64,000 nt of DNA from M0027 sp021713415 (GCA_021713415.1 JAKJJQ010000010.1:7619-71618); one strand, 5' to 3'. Counted from the first letter of the stretch, positions 1-8,674 are shown. Notes: generated from the sequence alone by a model not told the origin. A program made the numbers and translations.

Positions 1-285
1 TTAGTTATTCAGTCTGACTATATTCCTGATAGCATTAAGCATATTGGCATCTGCACAGGTGGCGCACAAGGTTTTATCTCATATGCAAAAAATGCACAAT
101 TAGATGTCTATATTAGTGGTGAAATTTCTGAAAGAACAACTCATCTTGCAAAAGAATTGGGCATACATTATATTGCTGCTGGTCATCACGCAACAGAACG
201 TTATGGCATCAAAGCACTTGGTGAACATATTGCACAATTTTTCAATTTAGAACATAAGTTTATCGATATAGATAATCCCGTATAA
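1..285 (+). CDS. ybgI: Nif3-like dinuclear metal protein YbgI, C-terminal part (5' end outside window)
   Basis: Reading frame 1 is open from the first base to TAA at 283-285 and gives 94 residues. The segment carries the C-terminal Nif3/YbgI signature: a GGAQGF turn, a YISGEISERTTHLAKELG stretch, then AAGHHATERYG and a final FIDIDNPV. The GE and HHATE residues are metal ligands in the family. Nif3 proteins form hexameric toroids with two metals per subunit; some are annotated as type 2 GTP cyclohydrolase I, but the physiological role is not settled. The N-terminal half is missing because the window begins inside the gene. It ends about 95 bases before phaR, which has its own promoter. Confidence 0.9.
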   Translation, partial: LVIQSDYIPDSIKHIGICTGGAQGFISYAKNAQLDVYISGEISERTTHLAKELGIHYIAAGHHATERYGIKALGEHIAQFFNLEHKFIDIDNPV

Positions 286-301
286 TTGCTATATGATCGC
301 T

Positions 302-330
302 TTGCACAAAATTTAGTAATGTGTTAGAAT
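302..330 (+). promoter_or_regulatory. Sigma70-type promoter for phaR
   Basis: TTGCAC at 302-307 and TAGAAT at 325-330 are separated by 17 bases. The predicted start near 337 lies about 43 bases before the phaR ATG. Seen by eye; not tested. Confidence 0.5.
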
Positions 331-379
331 CGTTGCAGCATCGTATTTAATGCAGATTTAAATTTTAAGGAGCTTTATC

Positions 380-898
380 ATGGCAGGATCAGCAGCTGAA
401 AAAAATGGCCAAAGCAAAGCAAGGGTTATTAAAAAATATCCAAATCGTAGGCTCTATGACACGGCAATTTCTAGTTATATCACTTTAGATGATGTAAAAG
501 CTTTAGTGCTAGAGTGTGAGGATTTCGCCATTGTTGATAGCAAAAGCAAGGAAGATATTACACGTACTGTATTAATGCAAATTATTAATGAACAGGAAGA
601 AACAAGCGATAAGCCAATGTTTAATAATGATTTTTTACAACAAATTATTCGTTCATATGGTAATAGCATGCAGGATATTTTAACTAATTATTTTGATGAA
701 TCGATTGAATTATTTCTATCACATCAAAAAAATATTCAAGATAAAGTCTCAACCATGCTTGATGCAACAAACCCATTAAATCAAAGTAGTAACGAACTTA
801 ATCCAATTGACTACTTCCAAAATCTAGCACAAAAAAATCTAGAGCTATGGCAAAAATCATGGCAAAACCTACACAAAGGCAAAAATGAAAAAAGATAA
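380..898 (+). CDS. phaR: Polyhydroxyalkanoate synthesis regulator PhaR
   Basis: The 172-residue protein has the PhaR DNA-binding/accumulation domain at about residues 16-76. Its hallmark is VIKKYPNRRLYDT followed by YITLDDVKALV and DITRTVLMQII. PhaR binds DNA and PHB granules in PHA producers and represses phasin and synthesis genes. The C-terminal part is a PHB_acc-like helical region with a polar end. A ribosome binding site (AAGGAG) sits 8 bases before the ATG. No PHA synthase, thiolase/reductase or phasin gene lies beside it here, so its targets are elsewhere or it has another role. Orphan PhaR genes occur in other gammaproteobacteria. Confidence 0.92.
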   Translation: MAGSAAEKNGQSKARVIKKYPNRRLYDTAISSYITLDDVKALVLECEDFAIVDSKSKEDITRTVLMQIINEQEETSDKPMFNNDFLQQIIRSYGNSMQDILTNYFDESIELFLSHQKNIQDKVSTMLDATNPLNQSSNELNPIDYFQNLAQKNLELWQKSWQNLHKGKNEKR

Positions 899-915
899 GT
901 AGAATTAGTAATATA

Positions 916-1323
916 TCATTCTTTTAGCTGCCTTGCTAACTGGCGAAAATGAGCCTCTGAAACTACATTATCTCTTAAAACAAATAGCCGATATACTTTT
1001 TTTAAACCAACAACTTTTAAATCAAGCGCAATAAAAAAACGACTTACCATTGTACTAGGCAATGGCTTTACCAAATAAATTTGACCATTTTTTAATTCAA
1101 TTTGATATTGATAATCTTTAACAGTTAAAGATAAGATTGAATGATTAGCTATTTTAAAATAATTTCTTAGCCAAAATAATATTAACGTCACAGTGATTGC
1201 AACAATAAATACCAATTTAAGCCATAAGTTGAAATTTAATACGCTAATTGCATAAATTCCAATAATATAAAAAACAAATTGCATTATAATCATTATTTTA
1301 GATGATTTAAATTTTATAATCAT
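916..1323 (-). CDS. YgfX/CptA-like inner membrane protein
   Basis: This is a 135-residue protein with two transmembrane segments near the N-terminus (about residues 10-30 and 33-52) and a basic cytoplasmic C-terminal domain. That is the layout of the YgfX (CptA, Cpta_toxin) family, which in E. coli is encoded with SdhE and is reported to affect MreB/FtsZ. The ending, with a hydrophobic strand and then LRDNVVSEAHFRQLARQL, resembles the family's closing motif. No sdhE gene is adjacent, so the call rests on length, topology and the C-terminal pattern only. It converges on phaR with 17 bases between the stops. It could instead be an unrelated small membrane protein. Confidence 0.5.
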   Translation of the reverse strand: MIIKFKSSKIMIIMQFVFYIIGIYAISVLNFNLWLKLVFIVAITVTLILFWLRNYFKIANHSILSLTVKDYQYQIELKNGQIYLVKPLPSTMVSRFFIALDLKVVGLKKVYRLFVLRDNVVSEAHFRQLARQLKE

Positions 1324-1355
1324 ATATCGCTTAATTTATATTATTTATAGTTTTA

Positions 1356-1385
1356 TTTATATCAAATAAAAAATGTTTTAATCAA
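1356..1385 (-). promoter_or_regulatory. Promoter for the YgfX-like gene
   Basis: On the minus strand, TTGATT (1380-1385) and TATAAA (1356-1361) are 18 bases apart, with a TGA extended -10 element. The predicted start is about 30 bases upstream of the ATG at 1323. Confidence 0.42.
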
Positions 1386-1400
1386 GCATATTACTTATAG

Positions 1401-2276
1401 CTAAATATTTTCTAATAAATTAATAAATTGACGTATTTTTGGCTGTACAAATCGATGTCTTTGAAAATAAGCATATAAGGGTATCTCACAATTAAATTGA
1501 TCTCTTAGTATTTCAACTAATGCACCTGACTCAATTTCATCTTTGATCACATACTCATGCAACTGAATAATACCAAGTCCTTTTAAGGCACATTGTTTCA
1601 TAAAGTGTGCATCATTTAACTTTAACCTTGCCCCTATTTGTGGCATTAATTGATTATCTTTAAGATCAACAATTGGTGTTGTGATTTTTCTACCTAAATG
1701 TGGAATATAGTGATGATTTTTAAGCGCCTTAATCGTCTCTGGCATACCATATCTAGCTAAATACTCAGGTGATGCACAAAGTATATAACGTGTTTTACCA
1801 ATAACTTTTCTTACAATATCATCTGGTGCTGGAAAGTTAACACCAATGACAATATCAATGGCTTCTTTATTTAAATCAGGCATCCGCTCTTCAGTATATA
1901 ATTCAACATCTACTTCGGGAAATTGAGATAAATACTCTTGTAATATAGATACTAAATGAGCTTCTGCAAAATATGGGTTAGAGCTAACTCTAAGTGTACC
2001 TGATGGATAATCAGTAAAACCAGAGACTAAATTATTCATTCGATCAAGTTGCTCTTTTAATCGAACAGCCTCTCGATATAATAACTTTCCCTCTTCAGTT
2101 AACTGAATTGATCTTGTAGTGCGAATAAATAGTGGCACCTGATAAGATTCTTCTAATAAACGAATACTTTGACTAACCGCAGCTTTTGATACATTTAGAA
2201 CCTTAGATGCTTGGGTAATACTCTGATTTTTGGCAACTTGCAAAAAAGTTTCAATATGATGTAATTGGTGCTTCAT
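1401..2276 (-). CDS. LysR-family transcriptional regulator
   Basis: The 291-residue protein has the LysR winged helix-turn-helix at residues 4-62 (SITQASKVLNVSKAAVSQSI) and a LysR substrate-binding domain from about residue 88. I chose the ATG at 2276; a TTG 30 bases upstream would add ten residues not typical of the family and run into a palindromic operator candidate. It is transcribed divergently from an MFS pump gene at 2390, the usual arrangement for a LysR protein and its target. The inducer is unknown. An inverted repeat at 2300-2332 between the two genes is a plausible binding site. Confidence 0.93.
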   Translation of the reverse strand: MKHQLHHIETFLQVAKNQSITQASKVLNVSKAAVSQSIRLLEESYQVPLFIRTTRSIQLTEEGKLLYREAVRLKEQLDRMNNLVSGFTDYPSGTLRVSSNPYFAEAHLVSILQEYLSQFPEVDVELYTEERMPDLNKEAIDIVIGVNFPAPDDIVRKVIGKTRYILCASPEYLARYGMPETIKALKNHHYIPHLGRKITTPIVDLKDNQLMPQIGARLKLNDAHFMKQCALKGLGIIQLHEYVIKDEIESGALVEILRDQFNCEIPLYAYFQRHRFVQPKIRQFINLLENI

Positions 2277-2299
2277 AGTGATTGATTGTAAATTTATTA

Positions 2300-2332
2300 T
2301 TAACAATAGTTAATTATATTCAATATTGTTAA
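2300..2332. promoter_or_regulatory. Inverted repeat between lysR and MFS genes (operator candidate)
   Basis: TTAACAATA (2300-2308) and TATTGTTAA (2324-2332) form a perfect 9+9 inverted repeat with a 15-base spacer, centred between the divergent genes. LysR proteins bind dyads of this size; the assignment to this LysR is an inference. Confidence 0.5.
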
Positions 2333-2389
2333 ACAAATCAAAATATACTATCCTCTAGAGCTAAAAACATAATAATAGGATTATTTTTT

Positions 2390-3568
2390 ATGAATATTGG
2401 CAAAAAAACCATTTTACTAAGCTATATTTGTATTGCTTCAATCTCAGCAACAATAATTACACCAGCATTGACACAAATACAACAAAGCTTTCACTTAAGT
2501 AGCAATCAAATTCAGTGGGTTATCTCTATTTTTTTAATTGGCTATGTTTTTGGACAATTACTCTATGGACCAATAGCCAACCGCTATGGTAGCTTACAAT
2601 CACTAAGGTTTGGATTAATTATTAATTTAATTGGTATTATCATTTGTATAGTCGCAACCATTATTTCAAGCTATACGCTACTTTTAATCGGTCGTTTTAT
2701 TACTGCATTAGGTGCTGCAAGTGGGTTGAGTTGCACCTTTATGCTGATTCATGCTTATTTAGATGATCAGCAAACAAAAAGTATACTATCTTTTTGTATC
2801 GTTTCATTTACCATAGGCTTAGGCATATCGATACTGATTGGCGGCATGGTAACACAGTATTTCAACTGGCAAGACTGCTTTATCGTATTATTTATTCATG
2901 GTGTCATTATGTATCTGACAACCTTTATATTTGATAAAGTAAAAAATACTCACCATAGAATTAATTTAGCCGTTATCATTAGTGATTATTTTACTGCTTT
3001 AAAAAATAAGTCTTTAGTGATATTTTCACTAATGCTAGGTAGTGTAACTATGTTTAGTTATGGCTATGCTTATAGTGCACCACTTTTTGCAATTAATGAA
3101 TTACATCTATCACCTAGTGTTTATGGTTTATGGAATTTACTCACCATATTTGGCATGCTATCAGGTGGCATTTTAAGTTCATTTTTAATGAAATATCTAG
3201 GCGCACAACGCTTATTAAAGTTAAGCGTTGTGTTAGTCATACCATGCCTTATATCATTATTAATTTTATCCTTAACCAATAGTCATAATATCTTATGGTA
3301 TTTTATATCTGCTATGTGTGCATATGCCACATTTGGACTTATTTTTCCCTCTGCCTCTTACTTTGCAACCCTAAAAGCAAAAGATAAAGCCAGCGCATCC
3401 AGCATGATGTCATTCTTAAATATGATATCAGCAACCATTGGCGTTATTATTATGGGTTATTTAAGCATTAACCCAGTATTGGCAATGGTGTGTGTTTTAG
3501 GGATATTTTTTATTATTGTTGCGCTAAACTCATTGAAACAATTAAGTAATCACTTAAGCAAATTATAA
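2390..3568 (+). CDS. MFS transporter, Bcr/CflA drug-export type
   Basis: The 392-residue polytopic protein has about 12 predicted transmembrane helices. The first loop carries the MFS signature (IGYVFGQLLYGPIANRYGS) after a QIQQSFHLS helix lead-in typical of the Bcr/CflA family of proton-driven drug/metabolite exporters. An RF pair in helix 4 (IGRFITALGAASG) fits motif B. It is divergent from the LysR gene and probably controlled by it. Its end overlaps the convergent LysE-type gene by six bases. The substrate cannot be told from sequence; candidates are antibiotics, sulfonamides, bicyclomycin or short peptides. Confidence 0.9.
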   Translation: MNIGKKTILLSYICIASISATIITPALTQIQQSFHLSSNQIQWVISIFLIGYVFGQLLYGPIANRYGSLQSLRFGLIINLIGIIICIVATIISSYTLLLIGRFITALGAASGLSCTFMLIHAYLDDQQTKSILSFCIVSFTIGLGISILIGGMVTQYFNWQDCFIVLFIHGVIMYLTTFIFDKVKNTHHRINLAVIISDYFTALKNKSLVIFSLMLGSVTMFSYGYAYSAPLFAINELHLSPSVYGLWNLLTIFGMLSGGILSSFLMKYLGAQRLLKLSVVLVIPCLISLLILSLTNSHNILWYFISAMCAYATFGLIFPSASYFATLKAKDKASASSMMSFLNMISATIGVIIMGYLSINPVLAMVCVLGIFFIIVALNSLKQLSNHLSKL

Positions 3569-4192
3569 AAAAATCTCAACCCACAAAAATAACCCGAGTA
3601 TGATTAAAATCACACCTGTTACTTTAACTATATAAATCGTATACTTATCAAGTTTTGCTTTTAATTTAGGATAAGATAAAATAAAGCTTAAAGCACAAAA
3701 CCATAAAAGTACGATTAAAAATAATTCAATTAAAATAGCAAAGCCAAAACCCACGCCAAAGTCTTGGTAGGGTATAAGCGTAAACATGGCAATAAAAAAT
3801 AAAATGCATTTTGGGTTTAATAAATTTGTTAAAAAGCCTTCTCTATATAGACTAAAGCGTGAGAATAAACGCGCTTGTGGCTGATTCGATTCTACAGCTT
3901 TCATGGGTATTACTTTTTCTTTTAATGCCCCTATACCTAAATAAATCAAATAACTCCCACCTAATATAGCTACTGCATCAAAAAGCCATACAGAATGACT
4001 AATTAAAGCAGCTAAACCTAGCAAACAGTAGCTAACGTGAATTAAAATAGCAGAAGCTATACCTAATGCTGTAAAAATACCACCTTTACGATCATATAAT
4101 AAGGTGTTTTTCATCACAACAGCAAAATCAGGACCAGGTCCCATAGCAGCCAATAAATTTAATAGCCCTAAAGTCAATAACGTCTCAAGCAC
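3563..4192 (-). CDS. LysE/RhtB-family exporter
   Basis: The 209-residue inner membrane protein has six predicted helices. It opens with LLAAMGPGPDFAVVMKNTL, the conserved GPGP(D/N) motif of LysE/RhtB amino-acid and homoserine lactone exporters, and carries a GGxYLIYLG helix and an FLTNLLNPKCILFF motif (family: LLNPKxxLFF). The start is GTG at 4192. Family members export lysine, threonine, homoserine or leucine; the substrate here is unknown. It lies between two MFS pump genes and ends in a six-base convergent overlap with the first, so the block is an efflux cluster. Confidence 0.92.
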   Translation of the reverse strand: MLETLLTLGLLNLLAAMGPGPDFAVVMKNTLLYDRKGGIFTALGIASAILIHVSYCLLGLAALISHSVWLFDAVAILGGSYLIYLGIGALKEKVIPMKAVESNQPQARLFSRFSLYREGFLTNLLNPKCILFFIAMFTLIPYQDFGVGFGFAILIELFLIVLLWFCALSFILSYPKLKAKLDKYTIYIVKVTGVILIILGLFLWVEIFL

Positions 4193-4237
4193 TAAAGCAT
4201 TTCCCCAAACAAATAAACCATTATATTCAATTTGGTT

Positions 4238-5446
4238 TTAATTTTGCAAATTCTTATGTATTTTCCACCAATAGGTGATCACCAGCAATAACATCAAGAC
4301 ACTATAAATCACAACCACTTCAATAACGATATCCGCGTTGATAAAGCTCTCTAAAAATGAAATTAAGCTTGTAATTAAGACATTCACTAAATACATCACA
4401 GCAGCTGCAGCACCTGAAATATGGCGAAATAATGACATGCCCTTACCCATTGATAAAGGAAAAATAAAGCCACAAACAAAAAATACTAAAACACTAGCAA
4501 TTAATAATATCGCATAGCTATTAGGGAAAAATAGGTTAATTACTAATAAAGTGATTAATGTAATAGCAATAATATGTACTGTGGTTAAGAACAAAGCTTT
4601 TACTTGGAAATGCTTTAATAAATAACGGCATAGAAAAGTAGATGGCAGAAATACAGCACCCATAATTAAGGCAATTTTGCCAAAATATGCAGCAGAATGA
4701 CCAAAGACATTTTGAATTAAAAAAGGACCTAAGGTTTGAAAGGTAATAATCATCGCATAAGTAATGCCCATAGAAATAACTAACGCCATAAATAGATCAT
4801 GGCCTAATACTTCTTTTAAGCTACTTTTCATCTGTTTAAGGCTTAAAGTTTGCTTTTTAGTGATGGTCTCTGGAACAGTCATAAAAATTGCTATAAAGAA
4901 CATAATAGCGATCAGTAAGAAAAAGACAAAGCCCGCTTGCCAATTAAAATAAAATTGCAAGTAACCGCCAATGACAGGGCCAATAACAGGACCTAATCCC
5001 CACATAGCCCCCATTACTGGCCCTAATTTGACCAAACGCTCAGGCTCTAGTGAATCAGAAAAAATAGCACGAATTAACACAGCAACTGCACCAACGGCTA
5101 GTCCTTGAGCTAACCGTGAAATTAATAATACTGTTACATCAGGCCAAAGAACAGGTAATAAACTAAAAATTGCAAATGCAAACATTGAAATACGAAGAAG
5201 TTTTTGTCTACCAATTGCATCTGTTAAAAACCCAATAAAGAAATTACCTAATGCATAACCCAACAAATAAAGTGATATTACTCCTTTTACTAGTGCATCT
5301 GATAAATTAAGACTTTGACTTATTGCCGGTAATGAGGGTGCGACTAGATCAACAGCCATACCAACAACTGGCATAAATAACAGCAAAATTATAAACATTG
5401 TATTTTGCTTTTTTGCATCTGTATTTAAATTTTTATTTATATTCAT
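4238..5446 (-). CDS. MFS transporter, Bcr/CflA drug-export type
   Basis: The 402-residue protein has about 12 predicted helices. The motif-A loop is ALGNFFIGFLTDAIGRQK, motif B includes ISRLAQGLAVGAVAVLIRAI, and motif C is GLGPVIGPVIGG in helix 5, a proline/glycine-rich antiporter motif of drug/proton exporters. The start ATG has AGGA about 10 bases upstream. It runs in the same direction as the LysE-type gene, 45 bases before it, so the two may be co-transcribed. A perfect 19-bp palindrome lies 153 bases upstream. The substrate is unknown; it is distinct in sequence from the other two Bcr/CflA-like proteins in the window. Confidence 0.9.
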   Translation of the reverse strand: MNINKNLNTDAKKQNTMFIILLLFMPVVGMAVDLVAPSLPAISQSLNLSDALVKGVISLYLLGYALGNFFIGFLTDAIGRQKLLRISMFAFAIFSLLPVLWPDVTVLLISRLAQGLAVGAVAVLIRAIFSDSLEPERLVKLGPVMGAMWGLGPVIGPVIGGYLQFYFNWQAGFVFFLLIAIMFFIAIFMTVPETITKKQTLSLKQMKSSLKEVLGHDLFMALVISMGITYAMIITFQTLGPFLIQNVFGHSAAYFGKIALIMGAVFLPSTFLCRYLLKHFQVKALFLTTVHIIAITLITLLVINLFFPNSYAILLIASVLVFFVCGFIFPLSMGKGMSLFRHISGAAAAVMYLVNVLITSLISFLESFINADIVIEVVVIYSVLMLLLVITYWWKIHKNLQN

Positions 5447-5598
5447 TTCATTTAATCCTGAGCGTTTTTATTTTTATAATTGATAAAGGTTTATACCTGC
5501 TTAGCTGATGATATAATAACATTACAATAAATCAAATATATGTAATTTATCACGCAGATAAATAAATTTTATACACATGGTTAAGGCACACGCGCACA

Positions 5599-5617
5599 AT
5601 AGGTATAGTATACCTAT
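5599..5617. promoter_or_regulatory. 19-bp perfect palindrome upstream of the MFS gene
   Basis: ATAGGTATA-G-TATACCTAT is a perfect 9-1-9 dyad in the intergenic region between the MFS gene (start 5446) and the end of the ribosomal superoperon. No T-tract follows, so it is not an intrinsic terminator. The odd symmetry fits a repressor operator (TetR- or MarR-like), but no such regulator gene is nearby. Confidence 0.4.
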
Positions 5618-5656
5618 ATACAACTCAACTATCAAATGAAAAAGAGTCTAAAAAGC

Positions 5657-5693
5657 AAAAAAAAAGCCAAATGTATTAAAATACACTTAGCTT
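5657..5693 (-). terminator. Rho-independent terminator of the ribosomal protein superoperon
   Basis: Read on the minus strand after rplQ, a 13-pair stem (5664-5693, two G-U pairs, loop TTTA) is followed by a run of T (5657-5663). The position, 38 bases after the rplQ stop, is right for ending the long operon. Confidence 0.85.
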
Positions 5694-5731
5694 TTAATTA
5701 ATTTTCTAAATAAGAAAAGTTTATATTAGTA

Positions 5732-6166
5732 TTATTCTTCGTCAGCTTCAATTTCAATCGGGCGATCAACTAACTCAATAAAAGCCATAGGCGCTGAATC
5801 ACCAAAGCGATGACCACATTTTAAAACACGTGTATAACCACCTTGACGCTCACTATAACGAGGGCCTAATGTTTCAAATAGCTGTTTAACCGCTTCTTTG
5901 TTACGAATTCTTGCAAATGCAAGACGACGAAGCGCTACAATTTTATCATTACGTTGTTGCTCAGTTAACTCTTTATCCTGACGAATAGCTGTTTCACGTT
6001 TGGCTAATGTAATTAAAGGCTCAACAACACCACGTAACTCTTTAGCTTTAGCTAAGGTTGTTTTAATAACCTCATGTTTAATTAAAGATGCCGTCATATT
6101 ACGAAACATCGCACGGCGATGGCTGGAAGTACGTCCAAACTTACGGCTTTTTCTCTGATGACGCAT
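5732..6166 (-). CDS. rplQ: 50S ribosomal protein L17
   Basis: The 144-residue protein begins MRHQRKSRKFGRTSSHRRAM, the invariant L17 start, and continues with the TLAKAKELR and GYTRVLKCG motifs. It is slightly longer than E. coli L17 (127 residues) because of an internal charged segment (EQQRNDK region) and an acidic tail ending EADEE. It is the last gene of the superoperon, 35 bases after rpoA, and is followed by a strong terminator. The rpoA-rplQ pairing is the usual end of the alpha operon. Confidence 0.98.
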   Translation of the reverse strand: MRHQRKSRKFGRTSSHRRAMFRNMTASLIKHEVIKTTLAKAKELRGVVEPLITLAKRETAIRQDKELTEQQRNDKIVALRRLAFARIRNKEAVKQLFETLGPRYSERQGGYTRVLKCGHRFGDSAPMAFIELVDRPIEIEADEE

Positions 6167-6201
6167 TGGTAATATTCCTTCTTGTTAAAATTATTACTTA
6201 T

Positions 6202-7182
6202 TTATTTACCCATTAACTCTTCAGGTGGCCAACTATCAAGTCGCATGCCTAAAGAAAGTCCTCGCTCAGATAAGATACTTTTAATTTCAGTCAAAGATTT
6301 GCGACCAAGATTTGGTATCTTAAGCAAGTCCGACTCAGTATATTGTACTAAGTCACCTAAAAATCTTACATTCTCTGCTTTCAAACAATTAGCAGAACGA
6401 ACTGTTAACTCTAAATCATCAACTGGTCTTAATAGCACTGGATCAACATCAGGTGTATCACTTTGCTTTGCTAAACCAATTGGTGCTTTCAGATCAACAA
6501 ATACAGATACCTGCTCATAAAGGTAAGTCATTGCAAGCTCAACTGCTTCACGTGGATCAATCGTACCATTTGTTGAAATAGACAATGATAATAGCTCACT
6601 ATTATCATCAATAGATTCAACTTCAAAAGCACACTGAGACAATGGATTAAATCCAGCCTCTAAAGTCATCACACCAATAGGGCGAACTTCACTTTCAGCT
6701 AAATTGATATCTTGATTAACACTAAACCCACGGCGACGCTGCAATAAACGTAAGGTCATCGCAAACTCACGATCACTAGTTACATGAGCAATTACAAAGT
6801 CAGGGTTAATAATTTCAGCTTTACCTGAAGTTTCAATATCGCCTGCTGTAATTGTACATGGACCCTGTTTATTAATTGTCAAATAGACTTCGTCATAACC
6901 TGGCTCTAATCGTATAGCTAATTGTTTTAAATTCAATAGAATTTCAACAACATCTTCTTGAACACCATCTAATGTTGAATATTCATGCAATACACCATCA
7001 ATCTGAGCTTCAACAACTGCAGCACCTGGAATTGATGATAATAGTACTCGTCGCAATGAATTCCCAAGCACATGAGCAAATCCAGCGGCAATCGGTGATA
7101 AAGCCACACGATAACGATTGGTACCTATCAGCTCTGCTTCACCCAGCTCTGGTTTATAAAGCTCTGTAGGACACTCTGACAT
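6202..7182 (-). CDS. rpoA: RNA polymerase alpha subunit
   Basis: The 326-residue protein has the alpha N-terminal dimerisation domain (about 1-230, GFAHVLGNSLRRVLLSS) and the C-terminal DNA/activator-binding domain (about 245-326). The latter has ELTVRSANCLKAE, whose Arg matches E. coli R265 that contacts UP elements, and the helix-hairpin-helix IPNLGRKSLTEIK. It lies between rpsD and rplQ as in most proteobacteria. The N-terminal domain seems more divergent from E. coli than the C-terminal one. Francisella carries two different alpha subunits; whether this organism has a second copy cannot be judged from this window. Confidence 0.98.
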   Translation of the reverse strand: MSECPTELYKPELGEAELIGTNRYRVALSPIAAGFAHVLGNSLRRVLLSSIPGAAVVEAQIDGVLHEYSTLDGVQEDVVEILLNLKQLAIRLEPGYDEVYLTINKQGPCTITAGDIETSGKAEIINPDFVIAHVTSDREFAMTLRLLQRRRGFSVNQDINLAESEVRPIGVMTLEAGFNPLSQCAFEVESIDDNSELLSLSISTNGTIDPREAVELAMTYLYEQVSVFVDLKAPIGLAKQSDTPDVDPVLLRPVDDLELTVRSANCLKAENVRFLGDLVQYTESDLLKIPNLGRKSLTEIKSILSERGLSLGMRLDSWPPEELMGK

Positions 7183-7219
7183 GGATTGACCTCTTTTAAT
7201 TATGTTTTAAGTTAATAGT

Positions 7220-7840
7220 TTACTTTGAATACAACTCGATGATTAGTTGTTCATTAATATCAGCTGATAATTCTGAACGATCAGGCTCACTTTTAAAGAC
7301 GCCTTCCATCTTCGTTTCATCAATCTCAATCCAAGAAACAGGTACACGTTGCTTAGATAATTCCATAGCATTTTGAATACGCAATTGTTTCTTAGATTTT
7401 TCTCTAATTGCAATAACATCTTCCACATTTACTTGATATGAAGGAATATTACAGCTTTTACCATTGACTAAAATTGAACGATGAGATACAAGCTGTCTCG
7501 CTTCTGCACGAGTCGCACCAAACCCCATACGATAAACAACATTATCAAGACGGTTTTCTAATAGTTTTAATAAATTTTCACCCGTATTACCTCTACGGCG
7601 AGCCGCTTCAGTATAATAACGTCTGAATTGATTTTCTAGTACGCCATAAATACGACGAACTTTTTGTTTTTCTCTTAACTGCAAACCATAATCCGACAAA
7701 CGTGCACGTCTAGCACCGTGTTGACCAGGTGCTGTATTAGCTCTACATTTTGCTTCAAATGGTTTAACGCCGCTTTTTAAAAACAAATCAGTGCCTTCGC
7801 GACGTGAAAGTTTACACTTAGGTCCTAAATATCTTGCCAT
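7220..7840 (-). CDS. rpsD: 30S ribosomal protein S4
   Basis: The 206-residue protein starts MARYLGPKCKLSRREGTDL and contains the S4 RNA-binding domain from about residue 95 (RLDNVVYRMGFGATRAEARQLVSHRSILVNGK). Only one Cys is present in the N-terminal region, so it is the zinc-free form. S4 nucleates 30S assembly. In E. coli it also represses the alpha operon by binding the rpsM leader. Spacing to rpsK and rpoA is short, consistent with co-transcription. Confidence 0.98.
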   Translation of the reverse strand: MARYLGPKCKLSRREGTDLFLKSGVKPFEAKCRANTAPGQHGARRARLSDYGLQLREKQKVRRIYGVLENQFRRYYTEAARRRGNTGENLLKLLENRLDNVVYRMGFGATRAEARQLVSHRSILVNGKSCNIPSYQVNVEDVIAIREKSKKQLRIQNAMELSKQRVPVSWIEIDETKMEGVFKSEPDRSELSADINEQLIIELYSK

Positions 7841-7858
7841 AATTTTATAACCTCATTC

Positions 7859-8254
7859 TTATACACGACGCTTTTTAGGCGCACGACAACCATTATGCGG
7901 TAAAGGTGTTACATCAGTAATACTGGTGATTTTAAATCCTTTCGCATTAAGTGCTCTAACCGCTGATTCACGACCAGGGCCTGGGCCTTTAATAAATACG
8001 TCAATATTTTTAACACCAAACTCCTGTGCTTGAGTACCTGCACGTTCTGCAGCAACCTGCGCTGCAAACGGCGTACTCTTACGCGAACCACGAAAGCCAC
8101 TACCGCCAGCAGTAGCCCATGCAAGCGCATTACCTTGACGATCAGTAATGGTCACAATGGTGTTATTAAATGAAGCTTGAACATGCGCCATAGCGTCAAC
8201 TACGGTGCGTTTTACCTTCTTACGAGAAGATGTAGTTTTGGATGTTTTTGCCAT
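7859..8254 (-). CDS. rpsK: 30S ribosomal protein S11
   Basis: The 131-residue protein is a clear S11: AHVQASFNNTIVTITD, ATAGGSGFRGSRKSTPFAAQ, the GPGPGRESAVRAL loop and the basic end HNGCRAPKKRRV. It binds 16S rRNA in the platform with S6, S18 and S21. It sits between rpsM and rpsD, the canonical alpha-operon order, with 18 bases to rpsD. Confidence 0.98.
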   Translation of the reverse strand: MAKTSKTTSSRKKVKRTVVDAMAHVQASFNNTIVTITDRQGNALAWATAGGSGFRGSRKSTPFAAQVAAERAGTQAQEFGVKNIDVFIKGPGPGRESAVRALNAKGFKITSITDVTPLPHNGCRAPKKRRV

Positions 8255-8284
8255 AACACTATTTATCCTATCGTTATTATTGTC

Positions 8285-8641
8285 TTACGCTCTAATCGGC
8301 TTACGAGGCCCTTTACGCGTACGTGCATTCGTTTTAGTACGCTGTCCTCTAACAGGCAAATTACGACGATGACGACGGCCACGATAAGTACCTAAATCCA
8401 TCAAACGTTTGATGTTCATTGATACTTCACGGCGTAAATCACCCTCTACCGTATAATTTCCAATCTCGTTACGCAATGCATCGAGCTGCTCTTCCGATAA
8501 TTCTTTTATTTTAGTTTGCGGACTAATACTAACCGCTTGACAAATCTCTATAGCTCTCGGACGACCGATGCCATATATTGCAGTCAGTGCAATATCTGCA
8601 TGTTTATGATCTGGGATATTAACGCCAGCTATACGGGCCAT
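8285..8641 (-). CDS. rpsM: 30S ribosomal protein S13
   Basis: The 118-residue protein has the S13 start MARIAGVNIPDHKH, the helix-two-turn-helix YGIGRPRAIEIC, and the basic tail GQRTKTNARTRKGPRKP. It contacts the P-site tRNA and L5 across the subunit interface. It is preceded by a 101-base gap containing a possible promoter, where E. coli has the alpha-operon leader that S4 binds. AGGAG lies about 9 bases before the ATG. Confidence 0.98.
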   Translation of the reverse strand: MARIAGVNIPDHKHADIALTAIYGIGRPRAIEICQAVSISPQTKIKELSEEQLDALRNEIGNYTVEGDLRREVSMNIKRLMDLGTYRGRRHRRNLPVRGQRTKTNARTRKGPRKPIRA

Positions 8642-8674
8642 TCACAAATCTCCTAGTTTATTTTTTAGTTAAAA

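Noticed and set aside
8177..8395. Plus-strand frames opposite rpsK/rpsM and other ribosomal genes
   Set aside because: These are antisense shadows of highly conserved genes with no ribosome binding site or family match.
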